From contig NC_091102.1 of the NCBI RefSeq assembly GCF_024713975.1, forward strand, positions 7,259,001 through 7,323,000: DNA of 64,000 nt. The letters are read 5' to 3'. The translations under genes were made by a program, and so were the position numbers. Every line of letters begins with the position of its first letter. Within the stretch, counting starts at the first letter, position 1. The notes beneath the pieces were generated by a model. That model worked only from the letters and a program-made list of their open reading frames with translations, did no database searches and was not told the DNA's origin. The DNA is from Paralichthys olivaceus. Lineage: Eukaryota; Chordata; Actinopteri; Pleuronectiformes; Paralichthyidae. Of the stretch, positions 33,257 to 52,666 are shown piece after piece.

Positions 33257-34489
33257 GTTAGTTCACTCATTGTTTTACTGCATTGTGTGTGATTGTGTGT
33301 GTGTGTGTGTGTATGTTTCTGTCTGTCTGTCTGTATGTTTTACAGGTTTTCACATTGAGAAACAGAGCTATGTTTCCTGTGCATGTCAGGTGAATGTTGT
33401 GCGGTGGCATGAGAAGTTTGTGATTAAGCTGTTGTAGATTATGTTGCTGTGAAATTTTACAAGGATCTCTCTGCAATGTCAATAATCCATGAGATTATCC
33501 TCTGGTTCTGTTGGGGCTATATCTTGGCTCACCGGATGGCAAAAACTCTTGCCTGATGCGTGAACACTTTTTCATTCCCTGTGGTGGTAATTCCACTGAC
33601 GAATAGAAATTCATGTGTAGAGGTTCAAACGTTATGTAAGTATAAATATGACACCACAGGCAACTTTCAGAGTCTCGAGCTGCTTTTATGTGCCTGTATT
33701 TTTTTTAAGAGTTCATGCTTGAGCCTGTTGAGTGATATGAGAAGTACAGTGAAGTGCAGACACATCTTGTCTTATCAGGCAGATGTGCTGTAAAGGATAA
33801 AGCTTTGTTGACACCATGCAGTTTCTAGGATACACAGGGAGATGAAACACTGAAATCACAATTATGCAAATCACTAACAGAACAGTATCACCAGGGGTGG
33901 GCAAGTATGTAAAACAAAGCTAACACACTCCCTGCACTAAATCTTGCATTCATTGACATGACAAACCAATCAGGATGTTTGTCAGGCACGAGTGAAGCTG
34001 GCTGGGACGAACATTTTTTTGCTTTTTCCAGAGTTGTCCAGGCTGCACTCAGCTTTGCTGTACCAGAAATCCTCCTCTTTCACCTGCATGGAGTGTTTTC
34101 TTCATGAGGCAGCACTAAATGTTTTTTCTACTGTGCACTATGCTCTTGTTAAAGTGTCATTGTTTGTATTTTGTTGCTCGTGAAGACAGTTTCTTTATCA
34201 CACCCCGCTGAGCAGCAGTAAAGGTTTGTTCTGTTCCTGATAACACCTATAAACCTTTGAACCTTAAGTCCAGTGTAACATCCTCTGGCAATCACACAAA
34301 TGCATCAAGTGCATGCAAGCTCCCTAGAGAACAGAGATCACACGCTCACACCATGTTAGATTCCCCTCAGCATATAAAGACAACTTAAAAAAAAATTCTG
34401 TACCTTAAGTTTATCGTCACAGTTGCTACTTTGTATTAGTACCTTTCTTTTCACACTTTCCTGTACACTTTTCTTTAGAGCTCAGACCA

Positions 34490-40319
<5,830 letters not shown>

Positions 40320-40637
40320 GAGGGAAAAGAGACAAATATAGAGAATATGGCAACATGAAGATGAGCTGCCCTGCAGACAAATACCACCTTTATCAAGGTT
40401 AATGAGCTGAATGTTTGGTGCGACTGTGAGAATGATGTGGATACTGTGATCATTTATGTTGTGAGGCTGTTGTGTTTGAATTGTATTTAATTGTAAAGTG
40501 TTAATGTTGAAAGATAGAGTACATGTTGAAAAGTTCACTATGATCCCTCTGAACCACAACCACTTTAAGATGAGGGGTATTTCAGAATCACGTTTTATCT
40601 GATTTCATCATACAGCTGTTGACACTGTATGTTAAAT

Positions 40638-40643
40638 AATAAA
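40638..40643 (+). promoter_or_regulatory. Polyadenylation signal of cracdl
   Basis: AATAAA lies about 320 bases after the stop codon, followed by a TG-rich stretch (CACTTGTGGATTCCCTTTGTG). Confidence 0.65.
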
Positions 40644-41580
40644 ATATTTTAATGTCACTTGTGGATTCCCTTTGTGTACAATGGCAAAGTCACAGTAACA
40701 ATATGCATGTTATATGCTGCTTTAATAACATCAGAAATTACCTCAAAGACCTCTGTCTGAGGTTCACATATTACATGCTAGTGTGCAAACAGTACTAAAG
40801 GTCAGATAAAGCTTGGACAGAGACCACACAGAGGCTCAAAACTTATCAGTAAAATGTTAAGATATATTCTTTTACAGTCTGGTAGTGTCTAAAGTGCAAT
40901 GAGGTTAGGACAGGGCTGATGTGATTGCCCACCTTAGTTCTGGTTAAAAGCCTGGCAGCAACAATCTGTATTCACTTGATAGACTCTTTATTCACTGAAG
41001 TAAAAAGGCTGTTGCAATAATCCAGTTGGTCTCTGTATTTAAAAGTTAAAAAGTTAAAAACTGATTTTTGAGACATGCTAAAAACAAGACTGTACATGAT
41101 TGTGCTGTCCAAACATTAAATTGCTGTCAAACCAGATGTCATGATTCCTGAAACAGGCTTGAACTGTTCCAACAGAGAGCCAGTAGATGGCACAGTGTGC
41201 TACACCACCTGCTGATACCCAATGAAAAGAATCTCTGTTTTAACTCTTGTCCCAGCTTGTCCCTGTGTGTTGCATTACGCAGTTATGAACAAACATATAA
41301 TAAGAAATCCATTGCTCACTAATTTGGTGTACAGCTCCACCTGCAGGCCAGATTTTCACCCTGTACCACGCTGCACACCCATCATTGAGGATGGTTTATG
41401 AGCAATCTGTATGAAAAACCCAGTGAGAATATAGAAAATAATTTCCCTGCTGAATAACCCCTGTTTTCTATATCTTACACTTACTACTTAACCCACATTT
41501 GTTTGTTTGTTGTTGTTATGATGTATTTCCCTGGTTGGCCGGTAGGGGTCAGCGTAGGCAGCCTCTGTATCTTAAATTGT
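40644..41580. other. Intergenic region between cracdl and creg2
   Basis: No gene seen. The sequence is A/T-rich. It contains two phrases (CAGTAGATGGCACAGTGTGC and CAGCTCCACCTGCAGGCCAG) that look like degraded DNA-transposon ends, but no clear boundary is visible. Confidence 0.4.
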
Positions 41581-41658
41581 CCGGAAGTGCGTCCACGTGA
41601 GTTTTGTAAACATAATAGTGAGCGGGTGAGTGCGGTCACTCTCCCCGAGCTCAGTGCT

Positions 41659-43878
41659 ATGAAGGCCCGTTACATTCTCCTGGCGCTCCTCGGCAGCGTG
41701 CTCACTCCCGGTCAGAGCTACACCCTGAGGAGCTCCGTGTCCTGGGTCGTCTCCTCCAACGATGTAGTGGAGGACGCGGACCTGTCGGAGGAGGTGGCCC
41801 CGGCGCTGCTGGTGGACGGCGCGGGGCTGTGGAAGCAGGCGTACCCGTCCTCCAACGTCCTCGGAGACGGCGCAGAGAGCCCCGGGGAGCTGGTGAAGCC
41901 CGAGAGCGACGGTGTGGCGCAGCTGTCCTCCCGCTTGTTTTCGTACCGACTGGAGAGTGTGAAGAGTTCCGCCGGCGGCGCTGCTCCCCCGCCGCCACCG
42001 CACCAGGAGACCGCCCGGACCGCCCGATACATAGCACACTACAGTGACTGGGGACATCTGTCCACCATCTCCATGCAGGACAAGGTACAAACAGGCATGG
42101 CGTGATGTAATATGTACTGTACTGCAATAATAAGGCTCATACTGTTATATAGAGGTCCATCGGCGGTGACCCAAGTATCATTCCTCAGTACATTTTGCAG
42201 GTACACTTTTCTTGAATACTTCCAGCTTCTATTTACATCCATACATTTACTTCAGCAAAAAATGCTATGCTATTACCATAGAAACACTCAAGTGATCATC
42301 TTAACAACTTCATTGCTGACTTTGCTCTTTATTAAGAAGTTTTTGTTAACATCCTGTTTTGTTTTGCACAGATTAAAGGTCTCCCCTTTGGGAACATCTT
42401 CTCAGTCAGCGATGGACCAGCTGACAACAGCACTGGAGTTATCTACTTCTACGTAACTCCGATGGACAACTCTGTGTCAGACCTGAAAAATAACCCGTAT
42501 GCTTCTCTCACCTTCTCAGAGGCAGAGGGGGATTTCTGCAGGTAAACCTCGACATTTAATGTGCTCCACTGAGCCCATGAAAACAGTGAAAACTGGGCCC
42601 CAGTTAACCTGTCACCAGTTCTTCCCACACTGAAACATGTTCACTTTTTCTTTGCTAAAGCTTTGTTGTGTGGTAATGATAATACACAAATGATTTGCGT
42701 AATGTGTAATGGAACACAAAACACACATGCTTAAAACATCTTCATCTTCATCTTCACACACACAGCCTCAAGTTAATGAAGTAAGAGCCACTAGCAGCAG
42801 CATATGTGCTTTGGTCTAAGGCTTGTGGGGCCCAGGACAGTTTCCCACTTTCCCTGATTGGTCTTGTCATTCGGTGAGTTATGACTATAGGAAACACTGT
42901 GTGTGTGTGTTACAATGGTAACTTGGTCTTTTATACCTCAAGGCAAATGATGTATGACCCAGAGGATCCAAGATGTGCTCGACTCACACTGACAGGCAAG
43001 ATGGTGGAGGTGGCGCCAGAGGAGCTTGCATTTGCAAAGGAAGCAATGTTCTCCAGGTAAAATAAAAACAGAAGCCCTTTTCAGACATGAATGAAGTAGT
43101 CCCAATTTTCCTGGCATTTTCCAGAGTTAACGTTTCACAAATGAAGAACGCAGCAGGAGATTGTGGGTCAGATGCATTTTTCAAAAACAGGAAAATATCA
43201 GCAACATTCAGTCGAGGGGTGGCATCTGATTAGAGCATGCAGGAGGCAGGACAGGAATAAATTCCGCTGTGGAAAGCACGTCTTCTTGTTTACATCACAT
43301 TGACACAAACAAGTGGGCCCTTATCTTCCAAAGCTCTCTAATCTCACTGTCTCTCTGAGTTGACACGAAAGTCTTCTGTGTATGGCACCTCTTTTTCATC
43401 CTGAGATATTTGTATTCTTTGTGTTTTTTTCAGTTTTGCTTCCGTCACATGTCGGATCATCATGTCCACTTGCTAACTGTGAATTATCTAGATGGCTTCC
43501 TGCTGTATTCTCATGTGGGCTCACTCAGACATTTGTCTGACATTTACAAGGGGGTGGAGACTAAATCTTTTGGAAAATGTCCAGAGCAACTGACTTGAAC
43601 ATTTGGTTTCTCTCATACAGCCCCTCTGGAAAATGTCAGGAAAATGAGTTTGGTGCTTTGTCTAAAAGCAGCTAAATATAATTGGCACATGAGTGTTGTG
43701 CAGCCTGATCATGCAATGCTGTTGGTTTTATTATAGACATCCTGTTATGGCGAAGTGGCCAGTGGGACACAAGTGGTTCTTCATGAAGCTGGAGTTGATC
43801 CAAGTGTGGCTGCAGGACTGGGTCGGGGGCGTTTCACTCATACCAATCGATGACTACTTTAAAGCAACACCCTTCTGA
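41659..43878 (+). CDS. creg2: Cellular repressor of E1A-stimulated genes 2 (CREG2), complete
   Basis: CREG proteins are secreted or endolysosomal glycoproteins with an FMN-binding-like split-barrel fold that lacks enzyme activity. Coding exons 41659-42084, 42372-42541, 42943-43056 and 43737-43878 give 283 residues (human CREG2 290). The signal peptide is MKARYILLALLGSVLTPGQS. A variable acidic and Pro/Ala-rich spacer (with PPPPPPHQ) leads into the fold at about residue 115: TARYIAHYSDWGHLSTISMQ, GLPFGNIFSVSDGPADNSTG (a possible N-glycosylation site, NST), IYFYVTPMDNSVSDL, CARLTLTGKMVEV and GHKWFFMKLELIQVWLQDWV. The long spacer and brain-type paralogue features favour CREG2 over CREG1. An in-frame ATG at 41503 would add 52 residues with no signal character and is taken as leader. 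Confidence 0.93.
43074..43672. repeat. Inverted-repeat DNA element in creg2 intron 3, about 600 bp
   Basis: The left end GCCCTTTTCAGACATGAATG is roughly the inverted repeat of the right end (TTGTCTAAAAGCAGC). The internal phrases CATCCTGAGATATTTGTATT, TATTCTCATGTGGGCTCACT and CTCTGGAAAATGTCAGGAAA recur at 55958-56232. It is probably a non-autonomous hAT-like transposon; the superfamily is an inference from its form. Confidence 0.6.
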
Positions 43879-44172
43879 GAATATCCCTCCCTCTGCATCA
43901 CGTCAGCCTACAGAAACAGACCAGTCAGCTGTCTGCACCGCACGTCACTCAAAGAAGGGACAAGACAATGTTCACAGATTACTTAAAAGCTTTTTTTAAT
44001 TCACCATTTTTTCTTTGTTGCCCCTTAATTCAGATTTTGGGACAAAATCAGTTCATCAGGTTCCTGTGTGAATGTATTTTAAATCACCATCAGTGAGCTT
44101 ATTAAATTTAAAGGTCACAGTCTTCACTGCTGGTATAGACTGGCCTGTGTCATTAATTAATTATTTTCAAAC

Positions 44173-44178
44173 AATAAA
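44173..44178 (+). promoter_or_regulatory. Polyadenylation signal of creg2
   Basis: AATAAA 295 bases after the stop; further AATAAA hexamers occur at about 44232 and 44275, so several ends are possible. Confidence 0.6.
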
Positions 44179-44289
44179 TGGCTAATATTGTATGGGTTTG
44201 CATCAAACTATACTGTATTTGCTGTTCGAGAAATAAATTGTGAACATACAATTCTTGCGCATATTTAATTTTTAATAAAACATTGATTT

Positions 44290-45835
44290 ATTGTGTTCAC
44301 TTTGTTTTAAAGCTTCGCTGGGAAATGTATTGTCAAAGGATTAAGTTGGTTGAAGAAGTTGTGTGGGTGATATAGGACATGGAAATAACTAGGGCAACTA
44401 TTAGATGAATTGGTTATTAATAGATTGACTAAATCTCTTCAAGGTCGATTGAGCAGCAGTTGTTGGCTTAAACTCACATCACATTATCTTAATTAATAAA
44501 TGGAATTTTAAATGAGCAAATGTCAATTTTTGAGCACTTTAACAACACTTCATGTGATTGTGAAATCATGTGATATGATCAAAAGGTCAAGAGCTGTTTC
44601 TAAATGGTCGCTGAGTAAAGTTTTGTCAGCTGCTGTTTTCAAGGTCATGACTGGACAATGAACCCTTATTTAGCTGGATGATACTGTCCCCACACAGCTG
44701 CTCGTATGAATCATCAGAGCTGTCTGATTCAAAAGCAATGCAATGTAATTGGGTGTGAGTAGAATAAGAATTTACCTTTTTTTGACTATCATTACCACTC
44801 TCCACAGAAATGACCTCTACAACTCACCTTTAAACTTAATACATTTTATCATATAATGTGAAGATGTTTCCTGGGGAAAGAAGGTTCTTCTAATTATTCT
44901 AATGGAGTAGTTGGATGCATGGTTTCCTGTGATGGTGCATACAGATAACATCTAGGTGAATGCAGCTGAAGGTAAGGCCACTAGATGACGTACTTTCAAC
45001 TTGTTGAATGAGGAGTGGCTGCAGCTCCAGAGCAGAGCAAAAGAATTAGGCAAGTTTCAACCGAACTGGTTTTTTCAGTATCTGTCTCATTTATATGATC
45101 AGATAAAATGAGGGAATAATACAATCAATTTAATTAAACATTGACCAATTTATTTTTATAATTATCCCATATGTATACCTCTCATGGTGAACACATACCA
45201 TTTTAAACTAATTAATATTGTAAACCACACCTGCCTATGTACTGGTAGTAAAAGCAATATATACATTTCAGTAGCTCCTCATGCATAATACACAAACACA
45301 GTATACGTCCTCGTGCAATCATTCTGTACAACTCAGTACGCTTCTCTACAGATGTCTTCGGTCTGTAGTGAAAGGTGTATACTATGATCATTTTCATATA
45401 ATATGTATTTGTAGTTTTATCCTATCATTTCACCATTTATAGTATTTCATACTCATTTCGTCTCCTCTACATCATTTGCACTATCGGCTGCAGTAAAAGT
45501 TTATAATCCTATTTGTGGGACCAATAAAGCTTCTCTTATCTCCTCTTATCTCCTCTTTAAACACAACTTTGCAACAAATTGCTCCAATATATGTATATAT
45601 ATATTTGACACTAGCGATATGTGCAAATATAAACAGTTTAAATCCAGATGTTAGATTTAGAGGATGGATGATCCATACATTGTTTTTTTTTAAATCTTGC
45701 ACTCTATATCCTTTTGGAAAGTCCAGCTAATAGTGTACCTCACTGGTGTAAATGTCTGACAGATAAAGACACGATTTAAATGATGTAAACCTAGTTGCAG
45801 TTTTTTGGGGCCTGGTTCTGTGCAGCTAACCCAGA
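44290..45835. other. Intergenic region between creg2 and mgat4a
   Basis: A/T-rich with no gene. At about 45510-45560 the sequence GGGACCAATAAAGCTTCTCT followed by repeated TTATCTCCTC resembles the 3' tail of a non-LTR retroposon (LINE), which would be a short relic; no coding part remains. Confidence 0.4.
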
Positions 45836-45899
45836 CTTTAACGGCTTTATTTTGAAAGTTCTAACCGGAAACCCTGCTCACAGCTACTGGAGGGTGAAA

Positions 45900-46856
45900 A
45901 CTGATCTTCAGGTAATTTAGTTAAAAACCCTAATGTGGACGTTTTAACGCAGTTTCTTGGTACTATCTCGTGTTGGGACGCGTGTTGACAAGAAACGTAG
46001 AACCATCCTTCGGGGGACCCGCGGCGACTCTCCCCGCTTCCTCCCCCGGCTGCTTTTGTTTTGGTAACAGGCAGGTTGACGGACGGGACCCCTGCTTCTC
46101 GGCTTCACGCTAGCTCCGCAGCTAACTAGCTCTCACGGGCTGTGTCGCAGTCAGTCTCCGGGTCGAGCCACTAGCCACGGCCGGTGGAAGTTAGCGAGTG
46201 TACGCGGGAGAGATTAACACGAGGTTGACCTGGGTAGCGACACGCCGCTTTTTATCTATTTGTTATCCATCTGTTGCCAGTCGAAGCAGAGTCAGCGTGC
46301 TTTGAGGCGTAGCCCGCGGGACGCCGTCAGAGCCGGAGCAGCCTATCCCAGAGCATCAGCCGCCACACACTCGATATGCTTCCTCCGCGGAACTTGTAGC
46401 TAACAACTGACTGTGAGACGGAACCCCCCACCTCCCCCTCCACGATGGGTTACGTGGGCAGCTAGCTTGTTCGGCCTCAAACCACCATGCGAGCCGAGTT
46501 GTCACGGAAAGCGGTTGACTCGTGACTGATCGCTGGAGGACGGGGCACGGGAGGAGCCCGCTACTGCCCTCCGAACAACGACCGGAGCAGACGCACCGAC
46601 ACCCAGGGGTACAGCCGAGCAGCTCCTCTCCTCTTCTCTCCCCCTGTGCTCACACTCCTGCTTGCCTGGAGCTCAACTTTTTTTAAAAATTATTATTTAT
46701 TTCAAAAACCATTTGACGCCCTCATATGTCTGAGTCCACGGCCGAGTCAACATCCTCAGGGCGGTGAGAGGTTGGAGGGAGGGAGGGAGGGAGGCAGGCA
46801 AAGGCAGCTCCGGGGGTCCCCGACACTCAGCCGAGGAGAGGCATCGCTGAAATGAG
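45900..46856 (+). promoter_or_regulatory. mgat4a promoter / CpG island and long 5' leader with uORFs
   Basis: GC- and CpG-rich sequence without introns that I can identify runs up to the mgat4a start codon. Five short upstream reading frames lie in it: 46376-46399, 46445-46465, 46487-46525 (ACCACC context before the ATG), 46726-46767 and 46852-46860. A (GGGA)4 tract lies at 46777-46791. How many uORFs are in the mRNA depends on the start site, which cannot be read here; the last two are close enough to be very likely transcribed. Confidence 0.6.
46777..46791 (+). promoter_or_regulatory. G-quadruplex motif in the mgat4a 5' leader
   Basis: Four GGG runs separated by single A residues, the canonical tight-loop G-quadruplex pattern, on the sense strand 65 bases before the start codon. 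The pattern is seen; folding and any effect on translation are inferred. Confidence 0.75.
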
Positions 46857-49800
46857 ATGAGGCTCAGAAATGGAACTGTGGCCACTGCGATTATTTTCTT
46901 CACGTCTTTCCTCAGTCTGTCCTGGTACACAGCGTGGCAGAATGGCAAAGGTACGTGGAGGGACACACGCACACACAGATGTGGGGATGAAGGACTGGTT
47001 GGCAGCGGGGGACATGAAGCTTGACGTGGGGTCAACATCAGCCGCTTGTCGCAGGACAGCAGGTGTTGCCTGTTATTCACCGATCACCGGTTGTGTTGAT
47101 CGAGCCTCTGGACAATGTTTCGTCCCTCACAAAATAACATGATAGTGTTGCAAAGAATTACATGCTGTGATATTTGGCCTCTCTCACCTTTATTTACAAG
47201 CTTTATTTCTGCTCATTGAGAAATCATTGAGTTCAAGTACAGAGACAGAAACCGAGGAGAAAAACAATTCAACAAAGAAAACCAACATACCAACATGTAT
47301 TTATAATGCACCTTAGTATGAGATACTTAAACATCTGGATTAGAACAATAAGAGAAATCTAGAGTATAAAAATGTAGAGATAAAATAATCCTTTATTAGG
47401 TTGAAGTGTAAACCATTTTGATCGTGGCTACAGTTACTTTATGTACAATGCACATTAATAAATAACACTATACATTTGTGATTACATAAGATAAGTTATT
47501 TTATTTTATTTCAGGTTGCCTTGTAAAACTGGATAGGTTCATCTGAAGAATTAGTCCTGCCCCAATTAAATGAATAAACAAAGTAAAGTAAAAAAAAACA
47601 TACAGACTTTGCAACGTTAAAATGCCAATAAAATACAGTTATAATATGAGACATTACAGCTAAAATAACTTGGCCCAAATATTTAAAATATAAATACAGT
47701 TATATAGAATCAACGCAATATGACAGCGGATCTATAGTCAGTCCTCATCTCACCTCATTAACTTCAATCGGTTACGGACAATGTGGTTTGTCCCTGTCAG
47801 TTTAAAGCACAGTTTACGAGACTTATAATAACAATTACAACACCATGTAATGCCGTTTACCCACTTGTAATATAATATATCATGTAATATATTAAAATAT
47901 TAAATTATTTCACGAGGGCATAACCCATATTTTTTACATGTCCTGTCAAACATCTGGCCTCAGGCTCAGAGTGTTTCCATTGTATCAGTGGCCCGAGTGC
48001 TAACATGCCATGCTTAACTCATTCTGTGTGGTGGAGGGGGTTATAATGGGCCTTGGTGATTTCTTATCAGCGAAGTGTAAATAATAGCAGCTTTTCGACA
48101 AATTCCAAGCCCGGCTTTTTCGTATCGTGATTTATTTTGGAGTTTATCATCTAGTGAAGTATGTTCCTCTGAAAGGAGTCCAGTGAGTGCCACCACTAGA
48201 GCAAGAAGCAAACATAGGTGGGTCCACAGTGTGATAAGCAAAGGTCAAGAGAAAATGCCCACAGCTTTGACTGTGCACCTGTTGATACAGTCCGGTACAT
48301 CTGTAGTCAGAAAAGGGATCTCCACAGCATTTTATGAGCTAGCAGTTTTCTATAAGTTGGAAACAATTATTTGCACTTCACAGTTGTCTTTACAGTCGAT
48401 TAGTATATGTTCAAATGTACAACTTTTGAAGCACTGAAATGGGAAACAGGGAATCACACTTATGTGAGAGAGTTTTCATTTGACAGTATATCAAAATTCA
48501 AAGACATTGTCTCCTTTTCGACTTGAATATTGAAGGATAATCTACATGCCATATTTGCAGTACACATTTTGACTTGTCAAAACAGTAAAACCACAGGTGA
48601 TGCTATCAAGATTAAAAATGGCCTCCTTGTGTCATAGTAAGAGGTCATGTGCAAAACCAGGACCCTGAAACAATGACAAAAATTGAATTCAGCAATCATT
48701 GTTCGTATTATTGACACTGTTGCTGTTCCTGCTTTGATATGTTGAAATCTATGAAAGGCTAAATGTCTAAAAAAGGCCTTTAAGGTATCACCAAGGTGGC
48801 TATTTGAAAGCAAACGTGCTGGCCTGTTCAGTGACAGGAAGAGCCAAGCAAACGTAATGCAACATGAAGAAACTCAAAACATATACCCTAAACACAAGCA
48901 AGGGAGGAATCTGACTTCCTTTGGTTGCATGCCAAGTTTTCCAGTATGAGCACACATGCACGGAATGAAGAGATGATGCAAATACAATAGAAAGACAAAG
49001 AGTCCTTCACTACAACAGAGGTTCCTTGTGAGTCAAATGGCTAACAATAGTACCCAAATATCTCCCAAAACCAGACATTTTGAGCAAAATTGACAAGTGT
49101 CTATTTCTCGTGTTTACCACACACATATTTATTTTGTGTTGTGTGGGTGTTGCAATGTTTTGTGTATTTGCTCTTGATTAGCCCCAAGAGGGTTATGTTC
49201 ACATTACTGTTTGTCTGTTAGCAGGATTACACAAAACTACTGAAACAGTTTTCTTGAAACTTGGTAGAAGATATGCAGTATGAGCCACTTTTGGAGCAGA
49301 TTTAATGAAGCGGGTGGACAAAGGATTGTTTAAAACTCTCTTTAACATTGCGAGATATGGCATTAGCCTTGGCGGAGGTATGCGCTCTCCGAGTGCCCTT
49401 GTAGTTACTGTTATGCAGCAAGTTTCTTTGCTGCATGGATTTTGTATTGAAATAATGGTCATTTTGCTTCTTAATGTGTTTTTTATTTACTGCATTGCTG
49501 TATAATGTTGCCCTTGTATTTCAAATACTCTTTTTTTATCTGTTTATCATTTGTATATTTACCTTATTTTTTTTATTGAGCTGCACTACATTGGGCAACA
49601 TATTTTTGAAAACTGAAAGCCGATTTGTTCAATGGAAGGTTGGATCAGTTCACAGAAAGTGACAAATGTTTATTTTCTGGGGGCGAGTATTGATTTGTGC
49701 CACAAACTCTATGCTGCATTAATTTATGTGACTCAGATATTTGTCAGTTTTTTTCATTTCTTATCCTTGCTGGGGTAAGGGGACAAACAAAAGAGTTAAT

Positions 49801-52585
49801 ACTAAACTAAAACCTGTTCTGCGCCCACTCATTTTTCTTGCACATGCTTTCAAATAATCTTTCTTCAAGTTGCCTGCAGCTGAATATTTATTACAGTATA
49901 AGTTAAATCCTCATCATGTACTGTCATGCATTATTCTCAGTGTATATAGACTGTAATCGGTGTATTGCCTTCATCTGTGGGGCTTTACCTGCATCAACAA
50001 CATTACACGTTTTATTCATGTACTTGCTCATGTACTGCACCAGCTCTCTGGCTCCATGCCTCTGGCTTGTGTTGTTTCTTTTCTTAACTTGAGATGTTTT
50101 AATGCACTCTTCTTCTTCTTCTTCTTCTTTTTAACATATGAGGCTCTTTTACATCCTCTAAAGTTTCTCACTGCAGTTGTAAATGGCTTCTCCTCTTGAT
50201 GCTGCCTAGTGTGGGTGTTTGGTTTTTACTAGGCCTCCAGCATTGAGTCATCCTGGGAAAGAATTAAAAAGATTATATTTCAGTTTGAGTAGTTGTACAA
50301 GGGAAACGGATTTGCATTAAAAGGAGAGTTTGCGCACAAATTAAAATTCACTCATTATCTACTCATCACTATGCCGATGGAGGGGTGGGTGAAGTGTTTG
50401 AGTCCACAAAACACTTTTGGAGTTCCAGGGGTAAACAGCGTTGCACCCAAATCCAATACAATTGAAGTAAAACAGTAGAAAAAACCTCTGTGATTTTAGC
50501 CTCCATACTGCTCCTGTGGTGTCATCCAAGTGTCCGTAAACCCTGACATTTAAATTTGACTCAAAACGAAGTCATTTACACCATGTTTGTAGCCTAAATG
50601 TCCTCAGCCCGTAGCTGCGCACACACCACACAGGCTCTCGCCTTTATGTTCTCACCCAAGGGGCACGTGACGACATCAGCGAGAACTCGCTTTTGAGTGA
50701 AGTATCCCTTTGAGCATCACGACTCTGTTCAGACACCATTGCCTTTATGTTTTCATGGGGTAGAGTGGTAATCCTGGGCAAAGTTATTTTTATGCTTTTT
50801 CATCTCATTGCTTCTGACAGTCTGTCTTGTCTCCAGTCACTTGACTGCTGTGAATAAGAGCTTTGCCAGTCAGCTGTCTAAACACTCCATGTTGAATGAC
50901 TCTTCAGAGTGTGTACTTCTCTGTCAGAGTCTGCCCTATCCCCCAGCATGAGGCTGCTCTCTGGTATCTCCCTCGTTGTGACTCAAGTAGACCCCAACAA
51001 TGTTAACTAACTCAATATCAATAATAACGCTGGGGCTTTAGCTTGGAATGGGACAAAACATTGATGTAGCAATATTTTTGTAAAATGTTATCGATACACT
51101 TAGCCTTAACAGAGCCTTGCCTCTTGATGAAGTCTTTGTATTTATGATATTAATGATTTCAGAGTAAGTGGAAAGACAATGTGCATGTGGTAGACAATAG
51201 GAACTGATTAGTTGGTTAACAGAGGGTATTGTTTCAGTATCACTTTTCATCACAACAGGACAAACACATTGATTAAGATTACACTGTTCCCAAGATCACT
51301 GTCCTGATGAGAAAGAGCACTGGTTGCACAGCAAACATGCATTAACTCCATTGTTTGTGAACCCTATGTGATGAAAATCAAGTACATCAGTGTCACCACT
51401 TTATGCCACTGCAAGTTTCTTTCAAAAGGTATTATTCATGTTTAAGGCTGTTGTCTTTCCTCCTCAGGCATATTTAGTTAGTTCAGGAAATCTCTCTGTG
51501 ATCAATATTCACAAGAGAGACTTGAGAACAAATCACAACAACACAAGCCACTTGCACAAAGCATTTATCAGACATAGTCTGATGGATGCAAAAATTTAAG
51601 AAAAAAGATCACCACAGAGCCACGCCATTAAGTCACTGTAAAGATCACTCTATAGGTCTCTGAGTTCTCAGCAAAACCAGTGCTGACTTCAATCACAACA
51701 TCAACCGTGGGTAACAGTATCTTTGTAAAGTGTTGCTGCTGGCTTTGCAAAGTTTGTCACCTCCGCAGGCTGTTGTTGCTTCGCTTTGGCATTGATACTT
51801 AAAATGATTAAATCTTCTTTAGCGCAAGCTCTGTTTTTTTAAATGGTAGTCACAATGTTTTGGTAATGCTTAATCCAGTCCCCAGCACCCAACCTAAGTG
51901 GTTCTTTCTTCTTTACCAGCGAAGCATTGGTGCCAGAGTCAAACCAGTATTTGTGGCAGAGAGACAGTTCTTTGGCTGTTGAAATACAAGGAAGCTGTTT
52001 GAGATTAAGCTCTGGATTTGTACCAGACCTTGAGCAGTCTTTGTAGAAGAGGGTTAACAGTTAGAGAGCACAAAAAACCCCACTCTTCCCTTTTGCAACT
52101 GTGGCTTCCTCCTTGCCTTCCTTGAACCCAATGCGTCTCCCTTCCGTTGTGTTTAAGGCTGTGGTTTTCTTCCATGATGACATCATTCCAAACACAAAGG
52201 ACCAAAAATAGCAAAAGTGATTTCAGTGAAGTGGATAAATAAGCAGGCAGATAGATGCTGGTAGGCCAGATGTACGCTTTATTGGTAAGAATGTGAGAGA
52301 ATATAGCTTGGACATTATGTTATCTCATTTGTGGTGTCTGCTTGTTGTGTGTGGGTGTGAGTACATGCATTTAGTTTGTGTGTACTGCGAGGTAGGGCAG
52401 TCTGCCAGACAAATCCTAAGTGGTTTGGAAGGAAGAAGTGAGTAGAAAGGCCAAATCTGACGGACCGAGGAGGAGAAGAGCCTGAGGTAGACTGTATGAG
52501 ATGAGAGAAAGGACGAGAGTGCTGACAAGGCAAGGAGACAGGGGGATAAATTCTCTGGTGCGCGCACACACACGCACACACGCAC

Positions 52586-52666
<81 letters not shown>

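Noticed and set aside
41503-41658. In-frame N-terminal extension of creg2
   Set aside because: It has no signal peptide and would bury the clear signal sequence that starts at 41659.
41572-42127. Three long minus-strand frames opposite creg2 exon 1
   Set aside because: They are shadows of a GC-rich coding exon; only the + frame continues through splice sites into the CREG fold.
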